From: Acanthaster planci
Lineage: Eukaryota > Echinodermata > Asteroidea > Valvatida > Acanthasteridae
Direction: 5' to 3'
Assembly: GCF_001949145.1 (NCBI RefSeq)
Contig: NW_019091379.1
Location: forward strand, 829,425 to 891,424
DNA: 62,000 nt
This document shows, one piece after another, positions 33,401 through 44,464 of the stretch (its first letter is position 1; every line of letters begins with the position of its first letter). Both the position numbers and the translations under genes were made by a program. Below the pieces are notes generated by a model. That model ran no database searches, was not told the DNA's origin, and saw nothing but the letters and a program-made list of their open reading frames with translations.

Positions 33401-34260
33401 AGAGGGCGCAATTTTCTTAGCAACGGAGGCTTATATGGGTACAGTCCACCAATTTTAGCTCCATTGAAAACAGTGTAAAATCAGCATTGTTCAGGGTTCA
33501 ATAAACATGCATACCAACATGCCTGGGATGTGGGGTTTTTTTGGGGGGGGGTAACCAATAAGCCACTTGTGAGTTAAATTTGAATAAAATCTGATATACT
33601 GTGTTACGTGATTGCATAGAACGTAACAATCTGAATTCCCCAGACTAAAGACACTGGATGTGTTAAGTAACAATAGTCTGGAATGTGTATAGGGATTGGA
33701 TGTGTTGGGGGGGGGTACCCCTCGGTCTCATTTCTTACTGGGTATACACGAGGTATAGCAGCAGTTGTTTTAGTGTGGAGAATTCAAGTTGTTATGTTGA
33801 CGTGAATTTAAAGAACTCATTGTACCGGATTTCATTCATATAGTAACTCGCATACGGCCTATTAAATCTCTAAAAGTGATTTTTCCGAAGTCTGCATGCA
33901 GCCAATTTTCAAGTGGCGACCCTCCACTTTCCTGGACACTAAGGACCATGTTTCAATCGTATTTTTAGCCATTCGGCTCTCAGATGGAAGCCCAAAGAAC
34001 TAGGGACTTGATCCTGGCAAAGATTTACACAATCTCACCATTTTGCGGGCCTAACAATCTCCCTTTTCTAAAGAAACTGTAATGAGTTGGCCAGAAAATC
34101 TCACTTGAATTAGTGGACTGAACCCCTATGGAACTGCATTCACGAACGACTATGAAATACATGTGTTGCTGTCGCATCGTTACCAACAAAAAATTAACAC
34201 TACCCACCAAATGGCTCTTTTCAACCAATGACGGAATGCTCCTGCTCAAGGCGGATTAGG
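33401..34260 (+). repeat. Dispersed repeat family A, long copy
   Basis: Aligns by eye in direct orientation with 48000-48490. The shared blocks are GATTTTTCCGAAGTCTGCAT, CAAAGATTTACACAATCTC and CTTGAATTAGT. Its ends also match the short copy at 16507-16680 (AGAGGGCGCAATTTTC at the left, ACCAACAAA...TTTCAACCAATGA at the right). No protein is encoded in the readable frames. Confidence 0.7.
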
Positions 34261-35449
34261 CTAAATGCAGTGTTGAAACAGGACTCTTATATAAGAGGGC
34301 TGCCGCCCCTTTTAATGTTCCTAAATAAACGCCATGCAAGTTGTCAATTTTGTGAACCTTTACAGCTGGACGAATCCCTGACCCAATACTTCAGCTATAC
34401 CGTTTGGACAGAACCACATTTTGCCTTGAGTTTGGTGCTGCATTCCACGTTGCCTGCGTCATAAAGACCTCCCAACCAGAAAAACAGCCAAATGTCTTGA
34501 TCCCTTGACCACCCAAATCTATATCCAGGGTTGTTTGGTCCATGAACTTTGAAACTAATATCCCCAGGCGAGATAACGAGATTTGATGACTTTTTAACCT
34601 CTATATAAATGCAGTAGATAAATGGACATACGTTTTGGGTAAAGGATCCGAATCATTTTTCAGTCAGTCGAAATAGAAGATAGATAGTTAGTACATAACT
34701 TAAGGACTGTCCAAAGTTATGAATTGATGTCAAAAATTCAGAACGAGAACTTTAATTTAGCAGCTACCGTATATGATTATTTTGTGCGCGACCCTTATGT
34801 CGAAAAGGGAATTATCTCGCAGTATAAATACCGATGACTCGTAGTTAATCACCAAATTACCTTTCTTTGTCATAGTACTGGAGAAGGGAGGCTACCCATA
34901 AGAATTCAGCAAATAATGTTTTGTTTGAAGCAGACCTCTCACGGAATTTGCAAAAAATTATCACTCCCTTCAACTTGACTATCCAGCCGGCATTGCAAAG
35001 GTTAATTCGGAAAAATTCTATGGGTCAGCATTTCCTGCGTCCGTGATCGAATATCCCCCTATAATGCTAGCATCATGAGCAATTACGCAGGCGAAAATTT
35101 GCCCAGCACAGAATCACCTGCCCCTGCCGTCTCTTGGAGCCTATTCAACTCGGCGGAATAGCCGCGTAAGGGCGTGAGGGCATGGGCAAAGGCCTGCCAT
35201 CGCCCCGCTGTGCCTGGCCGCGTCCGTTGGCCGAATCCTTGTTCTGGGTCTCCTCCCGCGGAAACAAAACTAAAGATAGCTTGGAGAATGAAAATGAACA
35301 ATCTGGCTAGTCGGTCACCAAACATCCCAGAGGACGAAAGCAACGGGTGAAATCTGTATCAACCCTAGGTTGTGAAGAGAGTTGTGTCACAGAATCACAA
35401 GGCGTCAACTTAATGTGTACAAATGTGTGCATTTTATATGTATCGTGAA
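34261..35449. other. Intergenic; GC-richer island near 35090-35340
   Basis: No gene recognised. The stretch 35090-35340 is GC-rich and free of obvious repeats, unlike its surroundings, and is a candidate regulatory element or an undetected exon. Confidence 0.35.
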
Positions 35450-35602
35450 CTACGGTTTCATAAAATATCCCTGCTGTTTGGCATGTTTATGCAGGTGACG
35501 CAGGAACGTTTTGCTGATTGAATCTCTCGCCACCTCTTTTACTGGCCTGCTCAGATGTAGCATTGGAGATTTTTCTTCTGTCTTGTTTTGCGATTGCTCA
35601 TG
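35450..35602 (-). CDS. Possible terminal exon of an unrecognised gene
   Basis: On the minus strand, an acceptor-like AG at 35604-35603 is followed by 50 in-frame codons and a TAG stop. The predicted tail is strongly protein-like: charged, with EVARDSISKTFLRHLHKHA and ending QQGYFMKP. The polypyrimidine tract before the acceptor is weak. Phase 0 is compatible with the donor of the upstream segment at 37433-37720. No family recognised. Confidence 0.25.
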   Translation of the reverse strand, partial: HEQSQNKTEEKSPMLHLSRPVKEVARDSISKTFLRHLHKHAKQQGYFMKP

Positions 35603-37415
35603 CTCGATGATAGTTGGTAGCATAAACCGAAAGAATCGTTTCACACGTTACTAAACCAGTTGAACCTTTATTCTAAGCATATTGGGGAAAGCCTTTGAGT
35701 TTGGTTCAAGAGAAGAGATGTGCTTAGCGGAAGTGACTACAAATTATTCCAAGGGATTAGACATGGAGCGTCCCAATCGTTAATGCCTTTTTTGAAATTG
35801 GCCAGTGACTTCCTTCAATAACTGACAGCAGTTCATTGTCCAGAGACCAAAACGGCCAGGTCATCCACATGCAATTTACCAATCAAAACAGCAGGTCGTC
35901 ACCGCCAATTAAGGCTCAACTCTTGATAAATTGCCTCCTTGCTGACTGCTGAGATAATTTTTTTGACAAGAAATCGATTTTTCCTTCGTAGAGGCTAATC
36001 GAATTGGCATCGGCCGATGGGTTGGGGGGCTGACAAGTGATGAATCGGAATCGATTACCCGTGAGACAAAGCACGTGGCTCATAAGCACTTTTTTACATT
36101 ATCTAAACACAAATTAACTTAAAAAAAATTCGTTGAATGTTTAACGTTAAGCAAAAGCAGACCTTTTATTGAAGCCTGACATGCAGAGTTTAAAATGTGG
36201 TAATTATTTGATTTTATTAGGCTTAACAACTTGGTATTTCATAATTTGGTTTTATATAGAGACGTTGCTCGTGATTGTACTTGTGGACATCATTACAATG
36301 CCATCCTGTTCCGCTTAAAATTCTCTTCACTCTATGTTCCGTCTGAATTCCAGATCAACCGCTGGCTGCGCTGGAGCTCACCCGTAAACAGGCAAACACA
36401 AATCACATAATTAAATTCGGGATGTTTTTTTATTGTAAAAATCTACTCTATCCTTGTTACATTCCCCTTCACGTGGCGATCGGGATCCAGAATCCACGTG
36501 CCTGGAACATGCCGTGCGTCATATTGCAAACGAGATTTGTGTCTCATAAATAAACTGCAGCTATGAAGCTCACAACCTTACGCGGCATCGACCCCCATGC
36601 CCTGGCTACCAACCTACCATTAATGATTATTGACGTCTTCGTGTTAGTATGGCAGATTGGGTCATTTAGCACCGAAGATAAATTACCCTCCATCCGATAT
36701 TCGAGGAGGAAGAGCCGCATCACTCCATGATCACAGAGACTGCTCGAGATACGGTCATACTCTCCATTTGCTACTGCTGATCGGTCGGTCTAAGGGTCAT
36801 GTAAGGTTTTTTTTTTGCGTTATCGTTATTCGCCTTACTCATCTGCCCTATTGCCATCGTTGAATTGACAGTGAGGCAATACCTTTATTTAGAAACAGTT
36901 ATAAGCAGGAATAATATGGAATATTATGGGTCACGTGCTTATTCTCTGATCACTATAATAGTTTTAGCTTACGCCTCAAAAGTCACGTTTTGTGTGGGCT
37001 CAAATGAAAGAGTTTGGCAACCATGACAAACTTTGTAACCAGTATAAAATAGTCTGGTACATCGAACGTTGCACATTGGGAAGCACACTCCAAAATCTGT
37101 TCAATTAGGCCCATGGCACCGGCAGACATTTGCAATGTGCAGCAGCCTATATGAAATGTCGCAGCACCCGTGATTTCTCTTGACGGTCGCCATTTTCCAT
37201 AATCCAAATTTGTCTCCGATACGTTGTCATTTGTGGGGCTCCTTAACCACTTTCCAACGTTCTACTGATGGGATGAACTGAACACCCCGCAAGCTTTTGT
37301 GTCAGAACTTTTCTGTCTTGGCAACGTGGGGTGGCCTGTCTTAGTCTTGATGCAAGACGCTACTGCTTGTACATGCATGGACCTCATCGCCAATGAGTAA
37401 CGAACAATAACTCAC
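35603..37415. other. Gene-poor stretch with candidate regulatory island (36360-36720)
   Basis: If the two minus-strand segments belong to one gene, this is its intron. The part 36360-36720 is rich in homeodomain and CRE-like words (CATTAATGATTATTGACGTC, ATAAATAAACTGC, CCACGTG) and lacks repeats, so it may be regulatory. A 74-codon minus frame at 36983-37207 is not convincing. Confidence 0.35.
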
Positions 37416-37720
37416 CATAGGCTTGTCCTCACCATAAGCTCGTCGTTGAATGGATTTGGGGGGATGGGTAGTGGCTTATCCAGTTCTTGGGTCTGATGGG
37501 TCCCGAGGGAGGGCGAAATGGGCGACTTTTTTTCGACAGGAGACTGTCCAATTGCATCAGTAAAGGAATCTTGACCCTTCTCCCATTGGGTAGTGTTATC
37601 TCGAGAATATCGGCGTTTTAATTCCCTTTTCAAAGGGGGCAACTTTCTCCCTGTCTCCGCCTTAGTCGCTGGGTATGCCGGAATATTTCGTGCGAATCTT
37701 AAAGTTCTAGCATCTGACAT
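37416..37720 (-). CDS. Possible first coding exon of an unrecognised gene
   Basis: ATG at 37720 opens a minus-strand frame of about 100 codons that ends at two nested splice donors: CTTATG|GTGAGG (exon end 37433, phase 0) and CTATG|GTGAGT (exon end 37416, phase 2). Predicted residues are Lys/Arg-rich at first (KLPPLKRELKRRYSRD, about residues 28-43) and Pro-rich later (LDKPLPIPPNPFNDEL, about 80-95, with an NPF motif). This composition is unlike random translation of AT-rich DNA. No domain or family recognised. The likely partner exon is 35450-35602, giving about 146 residues if joined at the phase-0 donor; intermediate exons cannot be excluded. Confidence 0.3.
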
Positions 37721-40147
37721 TTATGTCTATCTAAATAAAAGAAAGGGTCAGTTAGAAGCAAACAGGGAGGTGAGTGATTATACTTCGATTGGCTGTATAC
37801 TGGGTTAAAGGCAACGATGGATGTACGCCAGGTCCATCAACTTCACTGTTATTTCCACTCTACGAACTGCAGTAGCAGTGTGCCTGGTTTCTCGTCTAAT
37901 TTCTTTTCATTTTTTGTTTTGTTTTTAGCTTTTTCCTCATTATGGCCCCTTTTGTCATTGTGAAAGTTTATTCTGTACAATTTTCCTAAAGAAATGTCGA
38001 AACCTTGTAATGTATAAGAATTGAAACATCCAGTTTTGAGTTGTTTGCTCAAGTCAATATCCAGAAATTTTTTTTCAGGAAAAAATAATTGTTGTCCACA
38101 TTATACCGTAAAGAGTTTAATGTAGTTTTCTTTTTAATAAAATGGGGTCACAACTTCGTGAACTCCAAGGTAGGCCTGTATATAAATTATTTGTTTGAAT
38201 TAAAACAATAATGTCAAATGTAAAGTTTTATTTCATATAATATTCTCATTAAAATATTGTCATAATCAAGTAGTGCAAAAGTATATTAAAACATCCATGG
38301 CAGGCCCAGCCGAAATTTCATTTGACATTTTTTTGAAATAAAAGAGAGAATGTCACGATTTTTGTTTTAATCATTAATGTTTTACGAGATTTTGAATTTA
38401 CACTCTAGTTCGTATTTAACCGACCAATTGTAATTGGCTTCGTGTGCCATTTACGCGCCTCTGAGGGCAGAAGTTAGAAATGAGTTATCTCATTACCTGG
38501 ACAATAGTTTGTATATACAATGAACCAGGTTGTGTCAGAAGTAATAAAAGCCTCTGCTATTTTCTTCGAATGCCTACTCAGAGCTATTTTGGTTGTATTC
38601 TCCGAGCGTAATTTACTGCCTGAAGCGCTTGCCCGTCAATGCGCTTAACCGTACAGTTGAGCCATATAATGGAGAGGAGAGAACGAAAATTTAAGGAAAA
38701 TCGATGGCTTTATTTTATTGGTCTGTAATGAAATTACCTCTCGTTTCCTCCTCTCGGGCTGATGGACGGGGGAATTTCAGGCGCGAACGACGAAAAAACA
38801 CCTGGCGCTGCCCCGGTATACGTTGATGACGGGGCGGGGGAATGAGCCGAGCGTACTTTCTACCGGGGCTCGGGCGCAGAGAGACCGGCGGGCATGACTC
38901 TGTCTGTGCGAGCTGGCTCGCCGCATGATGAGAGCAAGGGGCCTGGCCAGATTGCAGGCGCGACGTGATGCACGCATGCAAGCCCCATCACTGGTTTCCT
39001 CCCGGTCGATATGTACTTCTGGGAACTGGCTTTTTTTAAATTGAGGTCCATCCAGTCAGAAAACGCACTAAGCTGTCTAACGCAGTGCAGCAATCGTCCA
39101 TTAGTCAACAACGGAGGACACCAATATAACCGATTTCTGATCGTAAAATGACGGAAAGGAATAATCATTCAAGGAAAACAGAAGCAGTGTAGTACTGTGT
39201 GTTCTGGAAATTACTGATTGTGAACAGATCAGAACACTCGTAGCCCCCAAAAATGCCAACTTTACAAGCAGGAACTTGAAGAATAATTATACAAATTCTG
39301 TAGAAAACTTGCGTTGGAGAATCTAAGTTGAAGAGGATTATCAGTGGTATAGAATGAAAACCATAATTTTCAATATCTACAATCCACTAAGGCAAAACAG
39401 GACATAGCTGATACAATATTATTTTATTCAATCGTGAATAGTTTAGGACTTCAGTATTTCTAATAGTGCACAGTACCAGGTTAGAAATTCTAAATGTTCC
39501 AGCAATGGAAAAGGACTTGACGATAATACAACGACGCTGAGATGCCTGCTAATGATAAACCGCAGATTCCCTTGGCAAACTCCTCCTAGAACCGGGCTGT
39601 GTTTAAGGTGCTCCTTTTCACAGCATTAGCGAAAAAGTACAGTCCATACATGAACCTGTTATTTCTTGTATGGGGGGTCTAGATGGTCCATGCATTTATC
39701 ACGGCCAAAGCACTTCCGGCGAATCAGACACGGACGACATAACTCCTCGTTTTTTGCCCTCCCGTACTTTCTACACACAAGCGCAATGACAATGAAAACA
39801 AGCTCCGCAACCGAAAAACGCCATTAAGCCCTCGCCCCAAAGACACCTGCCGTGCCTATTAAGTATGCAGATGAGCGCACGTGGCCGGATGCACTTTGCG
39901 CCAATGAGGGCGGGCGGCGAACTGTCAATCACTGATGGGAACGCCACTCACATAACATTGCACCGGTCATGCTGCGCTTAAACTGAAATTCAGCAAATAT
40001 AGAGGTACATACGGAGCCGGTCACCCTGGCGTATATGCATAAATTATAATAAGAGATGAAGATAACTGTGAAACTTGGAGGCGGGGCAGAGGGACGAGTG
40101 AACAAATTACACGCGGCTATTACAAATTGTCCAACACATTTTCGCTC
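37721..40147. other. Upstream region of the Ro homeobox gene, repeat-poor islands
   Basis: No gene recognised. AT-rich DNA (37850-38700) gives way to GC-rich, repeat-poor segments at 38740-39010 and 39690-39980. The second is close enough to be the promoter-proximal region of the homeobox gene: it holds an E-box CACGTG (39880), an octamer-like ATGCAGAT, a CCAAT word (39902) and the PBX-MEIS site. Confidence 0.45.
39922..39931 (-). promoter_or_regulatory. Perfect PBX-MEIS (Exd-Hth) composite site
   Basis: CTGTCAATCA on the plus strand is TGATTGACAG on the minus strand, the classical composite binding site of the TALE homeodomain partners PBX and MEIS. It lies about 340 bases before the homeobox start codon, in a repeat-poor GC-rich stretch with an E-box and a CCAAT word. 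One 10-bp match can occur by chance in 62 kb, so its use is inferred from position. Confidence 0.5.
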
Positions 40148-40288
40148 ATGTACCCAGTGTTTAGCGTAGGAGAACCGCTGAGCCCAATGGTAGACAGCTT
40201 CTTAGTATACGGTAGCGGTTTAGCGATTACTGATCTTCACGATATCTCAGCGCCCGACCGAACTCCAAGATGGAGGGGTCGTCCGTGA
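40148..40288 (+). CDS. Overlapping upstream ORF of the homeobox gene (46 codons)
   Basis: ATG at 40148 opens a 46-codon frame (MYPVFSVGEPLSPMVDSF...) that passes through the homeobox start codon in a different frame and stops at 40286-40288. If the transcript begins upstream of it, ribosomes starting here would miss the main ATG, a common way to lower translation. Its start context is ordinary. It may also lie outside the mRNA. Confidence 0.3.
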   Translation: MYPVFSVGEPLSPMVDSFLVYGSGLAITDLHDISAPDRTPRWRGRP

Positions 40289-43200
40289 GCGATACGCCGG
40301 GGAAGGCCCCACCGTCTCCCGTCCACCTGAGCCCATCGTCCCCGCTCCTTCTCGGAACGAGTCTCACGGTGGGCTCGGAGCCCCGGTTATCAGCTTTTAA
40401 GTCCCTCCTACCCCCCGGATGTGAGAGCCCGGTGAAGCGGGAACAGTTTGGCCTGAACCACCGGAGTTCGCTGGACAGTGCCGTGGAAGTACCGTCGATA
40501 CACAGCCACTCCGGCAGCAGCTTTCACGTCTACTCCAAACTGATTGACTCGGCCAAGGCGGCCGCTGTGGCCTCCGGTGCGGCAGCGGCGGCAGCTAGCT
40601 TGAGATACGGTGACCTGACGGGAATTCCCAGCATGAATTGCAGCAGATCGTCTAATGTTTCGTTCGGAGCTTCCAACAGCATGTGTAAGTATATGCTACG
40701 TTGGTGGCATTACTGAGCTCCTAGGCTGAATTAGAATAAACCTTCAGGATTGCGATATCAAAATACGAACTCGTAGAGTGAGCCAATCATGACCAGATAT
40801 ACGAATTATGGAAGGAGTAATCTTTATACCAAGGTTGGAATTACAAAATTACTAAAATGAAAAACAGTGAAAGTATATGTACACAAAAATCCACAAGACA
40901 GATGTGCATAAATACCGATCGAGAGGGCGTCAATAGACAACGCACGGGTTAAACAGATGTAATTACTTAAGATTAAAAACTCACCATAAATGGAAGACAC
41001 AAATTCTTAAATTAATTAATAACGGAGAGATACTTTGTGATCGTCGGCGAACATGCCACCTAATTTATCTCTTTTTTCCCAAAATGCTAAGGACTCTAAG
41101 TTGGACACAAATATATTTTTTAATGACTTTTTGGGTGAGTTCTTATTTTTGGTCCCTCACTAAGGGTATCCAGAGAAGGCAGCAAGTCATTGTTTGGAAG
41201 TCCAAGTCAAGTCAGAAGTCATTATATGCAAGTCCAAGTCAATTCATTAGGTCCAGTCACAAGTCATTTGGTCACAGGGCAAGTCAAGTCAAGTCACAAG
41301 TCATTTGGGCTAAACATCAGTCAAGTCACAAGTCTCTTTGTCCAAGTACAAGTCAAGCTGCACATTATCTTGTCCAGCTGTAATAAGCAAAAAGAACCAG
41401 GCTTCAACTTACGAAGTTACAATGAGTTGTGGACAGCTGAACACTTTTTCTCCAACTATTTTGACAATGCCTCCATATAATTCCCCTTTTTCACATGTGT
41501 TGTAATTACTATTCTTGCAGTTTATCACATACCTGTCGTATATTGGACCTCTGTTTAATTTAATAAATGTACTTTGCAGGGTGGAAATAAGCGTTGAGAC
41601 GAAATGATGACATATTAAGGGCACTGTTTATCCTAGTCACGCGTGAACGCAACGCAACGTAGCAGCGTGATATGCATGGTGCCCTGATCTACAGCAGCAA
41701 CTGGGCGAAGTAGAAGCTGACACGCAAGCCGAAGTCCGTTTTTTTTATGCACGGGAGGCGTAAACTGAATGATAGCTAAATTAAAAATATATGGGGCCGG
41801 TCGAGTAGCGTCTGACTTGGGTTGGTAGCAAGTCATTTTTTTGCAAGTCCAAGTCAAGTCACGAGTCATTTTTTGCAAGTCCAAGTCAAGTCACAAGTCA
41901 AAGCCGGTATTTACAAGTCAAGTCAAAAGTCACAAAAATAGCGACTCGAGTCCCAGTCACATGACTCGAGTCAGCAACTCTGAGGGTTGGACAATGCAGA
42001 TTTTGTAGAGTCTTTATAAGTGGACGACGAGGAAGATACAACAACGTCAACCTGACCATGCCGAGATCGAGAATCTGAAAATGATTCGATGGTGCTTTCG
42101 AAAATAGCTCAGAAGTGAAATGTTTAGCGCAATTGTATTTTCCCTCATCTTTGAAGATCGTCGTGCATATAGCGAACGGTATTTTGCAATTGCGCGGGAA
42201 TTTTAGTTAAAAAATAGACAACGCATATTGAACACGTCACTCGAAAGTTGGAATTTAAAATTAATGATACCTTAGTTTTAAATTCTCGATAACAAAAGCT
42301 TTCCATGCATAATGGCATTACCGAGTTTTGCGCTTTTAGAACCGCAGTACCGGTAAGACATTAAAGCCAAAGTTCTATGGAAAAGACCTCAAACAAAGCT
42401 TCACATAGAAATCACCTTTCTTACCATATACATTTACAAATATTTGATTGTAATGAAACTGCAATTTGAAAGATGGATTTTCAAGCAATCAAAAATATGG
42501 CCTAAGTAAGATACGGGAATCGGTCTCCTTCCCTTTGAAATCTTACTTTAATGGTCATTCTGTAAAACGATGACCGATGACTTTGAGCTGCACATCTTGA
42601 TGTAAACAAAAACGAGCAAATGCTGCATTTCAGATGCGAACTGTACTCCAGCCAGATTTGTCTCGAAGAAAGTCCCCCTAATCCTGTGACTTTTCCTTGC
42701 GACCTCTCGGTAGTCACTCGCAGGAGGCGGAAGGAGACGCGACAGCGGCGACAGCGCACCACCTTCACCAGCGATCAGACGCTCAAGCTAGAGATGGAGT
42801 ACCACCGCACCGAGTACATCACGCGGATGAGGCGGGTGGAGCTCGCGGAGCTGCTCAGCTTGACCGAGACGCAGATCAAGATATGGTTCCAGAACCGCCG
42901 GGCTAAGGACAAGCGGATCGAGAAAGCCCAGCTCGACCAGCAGTACAGGTGAGATTGGAGGATGTGAGTTTAGGTAAACTGCACAAAATGCGAAGCTCAC
43001 TCATAAAGACACTTGCATCTTGGACCAAGCCAGGAGCAGGTTGTATTGACAGAGTCCACGAGACGGTTTCCTCGTGTTTTGCTCATGACTTTTATTTTAT
43101 ACGTGAAAACAACACCAATGATGCCTATACATTGGTGTCGCACGGGGTAAGCAGCGCTTGCCCCTGGGAAAGAGGGGGTGAGAACAAAAGAACAGAGAAA

Positions 43201-44464
43201 AGAAAATGGAGGAAAGGAAATTAAAAAGCTACCAATTTGAAAATGCTTTTTAATTGATCCCCTTTCAATCGTAGGTGGTTTTCGGATTGCTATATTGGCG
43301 ATGTCCATGTGTAAAGTGGATTTCGGTTTATTTTGTAGCTCATAATAACAACAGACTAAGCAGAAATGAGCACGTCTGTCCATTTTTGATACTTCCAGTG
43401 ACATTTCAGCGTCAACCGCTCCAAAGTCAGGCATGCATTCTCTACAGGGGCGTATATAGCAGGTGATCGAAATAACCAAACACTCCTACCTCACTTTACA
43501 CAAAATGTACGGACAGACGTATCTGACAAAAATCAATAAAGAAAGGTGTGACGAACGTATTAGTCAGGGACACGGGTGTTAGGAGTATATGCACTTGATT
43601 TGTTTAGTGCTAATTTAGAAATGCTAATCTTATTATGAAAGATCGATGTTGTATATGACGATGTAATGAGATCATTACTGCTAAAAGGATGTCATGAATG
43701 ATTACGAGATTTGTGACACAAGGATCGATTGTTGATGATTGGGATTGATGCACTTTCAACTCGACAGATTCACGGCATTGTACCAAAATTTGTGCTGGAT
43801 TATTCATTGAAACTAAAGTAAAGCTCTGACGGTGTTATTTTGGGAAGGGGGTTGAAAATACCCTTAAATATAGAGTGGCAAGATGAGGTAATTTCCAAGC
43901 AACTCCCGTTTAAAGTACTGAAATATAGGGAGTCTTATGTTTCTCTATACGTGCTTGAAATGTTACAAATTAACCACGATACTTTCTTGCGTAGCTTGCG
44001 TATGTGGACTGTTTGGCATACCCGAGTTTTAGTCGGGGGGGGAGCAAAGTACGGAATTTTTGGGGTCTGAAACAACGGCCTAAATTTTCTCCTTCCCAGA
44101 GAGACGGTATTACCATTTCTTAAAATGATGACGCTTTCACCTTCTATATGAAAAAGAAATTGGCACCACTTCCTTGTGGTAATTTGTCCACCCGCACCTT
44201 ACCCCTAACCTCTACTGGATGTGCAACGGTCTTTGTTTTAATCCAACCAAATAAAGGTCTTGAAGTCCAACACAACGTTTCATGATCAAAATGCCGTCTT
44301 ATTTTTGGGGAACCAACAGGAGCATGGGACTTCCTACACCTGGCTGTACTTATGCTGCCACATATCCAGGGTTCTGCGGAGCCTGCTACTACAGTCCTAC
44401 AACGTCCAGTATGAATCCCACTGCTGCCACCATTGGAAGGCCATACCACCAGCTAAGTCTTTGA
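40270..44464 (+). CDS. ro: Rough (Ro)-class homeobox transcription factor, 3 exons
   Basis: Coding exons 40270-40684, 42714-42948 and 44320-44464 join in frame (phases 1 and 2) to 264 residues. It is a sequence-specific DNA-binding nuclear protein. The homeodomain is at residues 149-208, entirely in exon 2: basic N-terminal arm RQRRQRTTF, recognition helix with [13 protein letters not shown], Gln at homeodomain position 50 (Q198) and Trp48 (W196). The arm, the YHRTEYI loop and the extension [13 protein letters not shown] are the signature of the Ro/Rough class of ANTP-type homeobox genes, known for a role in Drosophila eye patterning. The N-terminus is Ser/Pro-rich with an alanine tract (about 97-110, [14 protein letters not shown]); the C-terminus is Cys/Tyr/Pro-rich. 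The exon 2 acceptor at GGTAG was chosen because the next one (CGCAG, at 42721) would create a stop. No other homeobox gene is adjacent. Confidence 0.9.
41181..41980 (+). repeat. AAGTCAAGTC-rich repeat in homeobox intron 1
   Basis: Two blocks (41181-41360 and 41828-41980) of degenerate CAAGTCAAGTCACAAGTCATTT units flank about 470 bases of other DNA. The right end turns into GACTCGAGTC words like those of the repeats at 20374-20705 and 61439-61908, so it is probably a diverged member of the same class. Confidence 0.65.

Noticed and set aside
36061-36130. Shared words CACGTGGCT and CACAAATTAACTTAAAA with 60343-60400
   Set aside because: Two short matches in different order and spacing; not enough to call a repeat or a shared enhancer.
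42997-43479. 160-codon minus-strand frame inside homeobox intron 2
   Set aside because: No domain, no splice support, Cys-rich irregular composition; an antisense chance frame is likelier.
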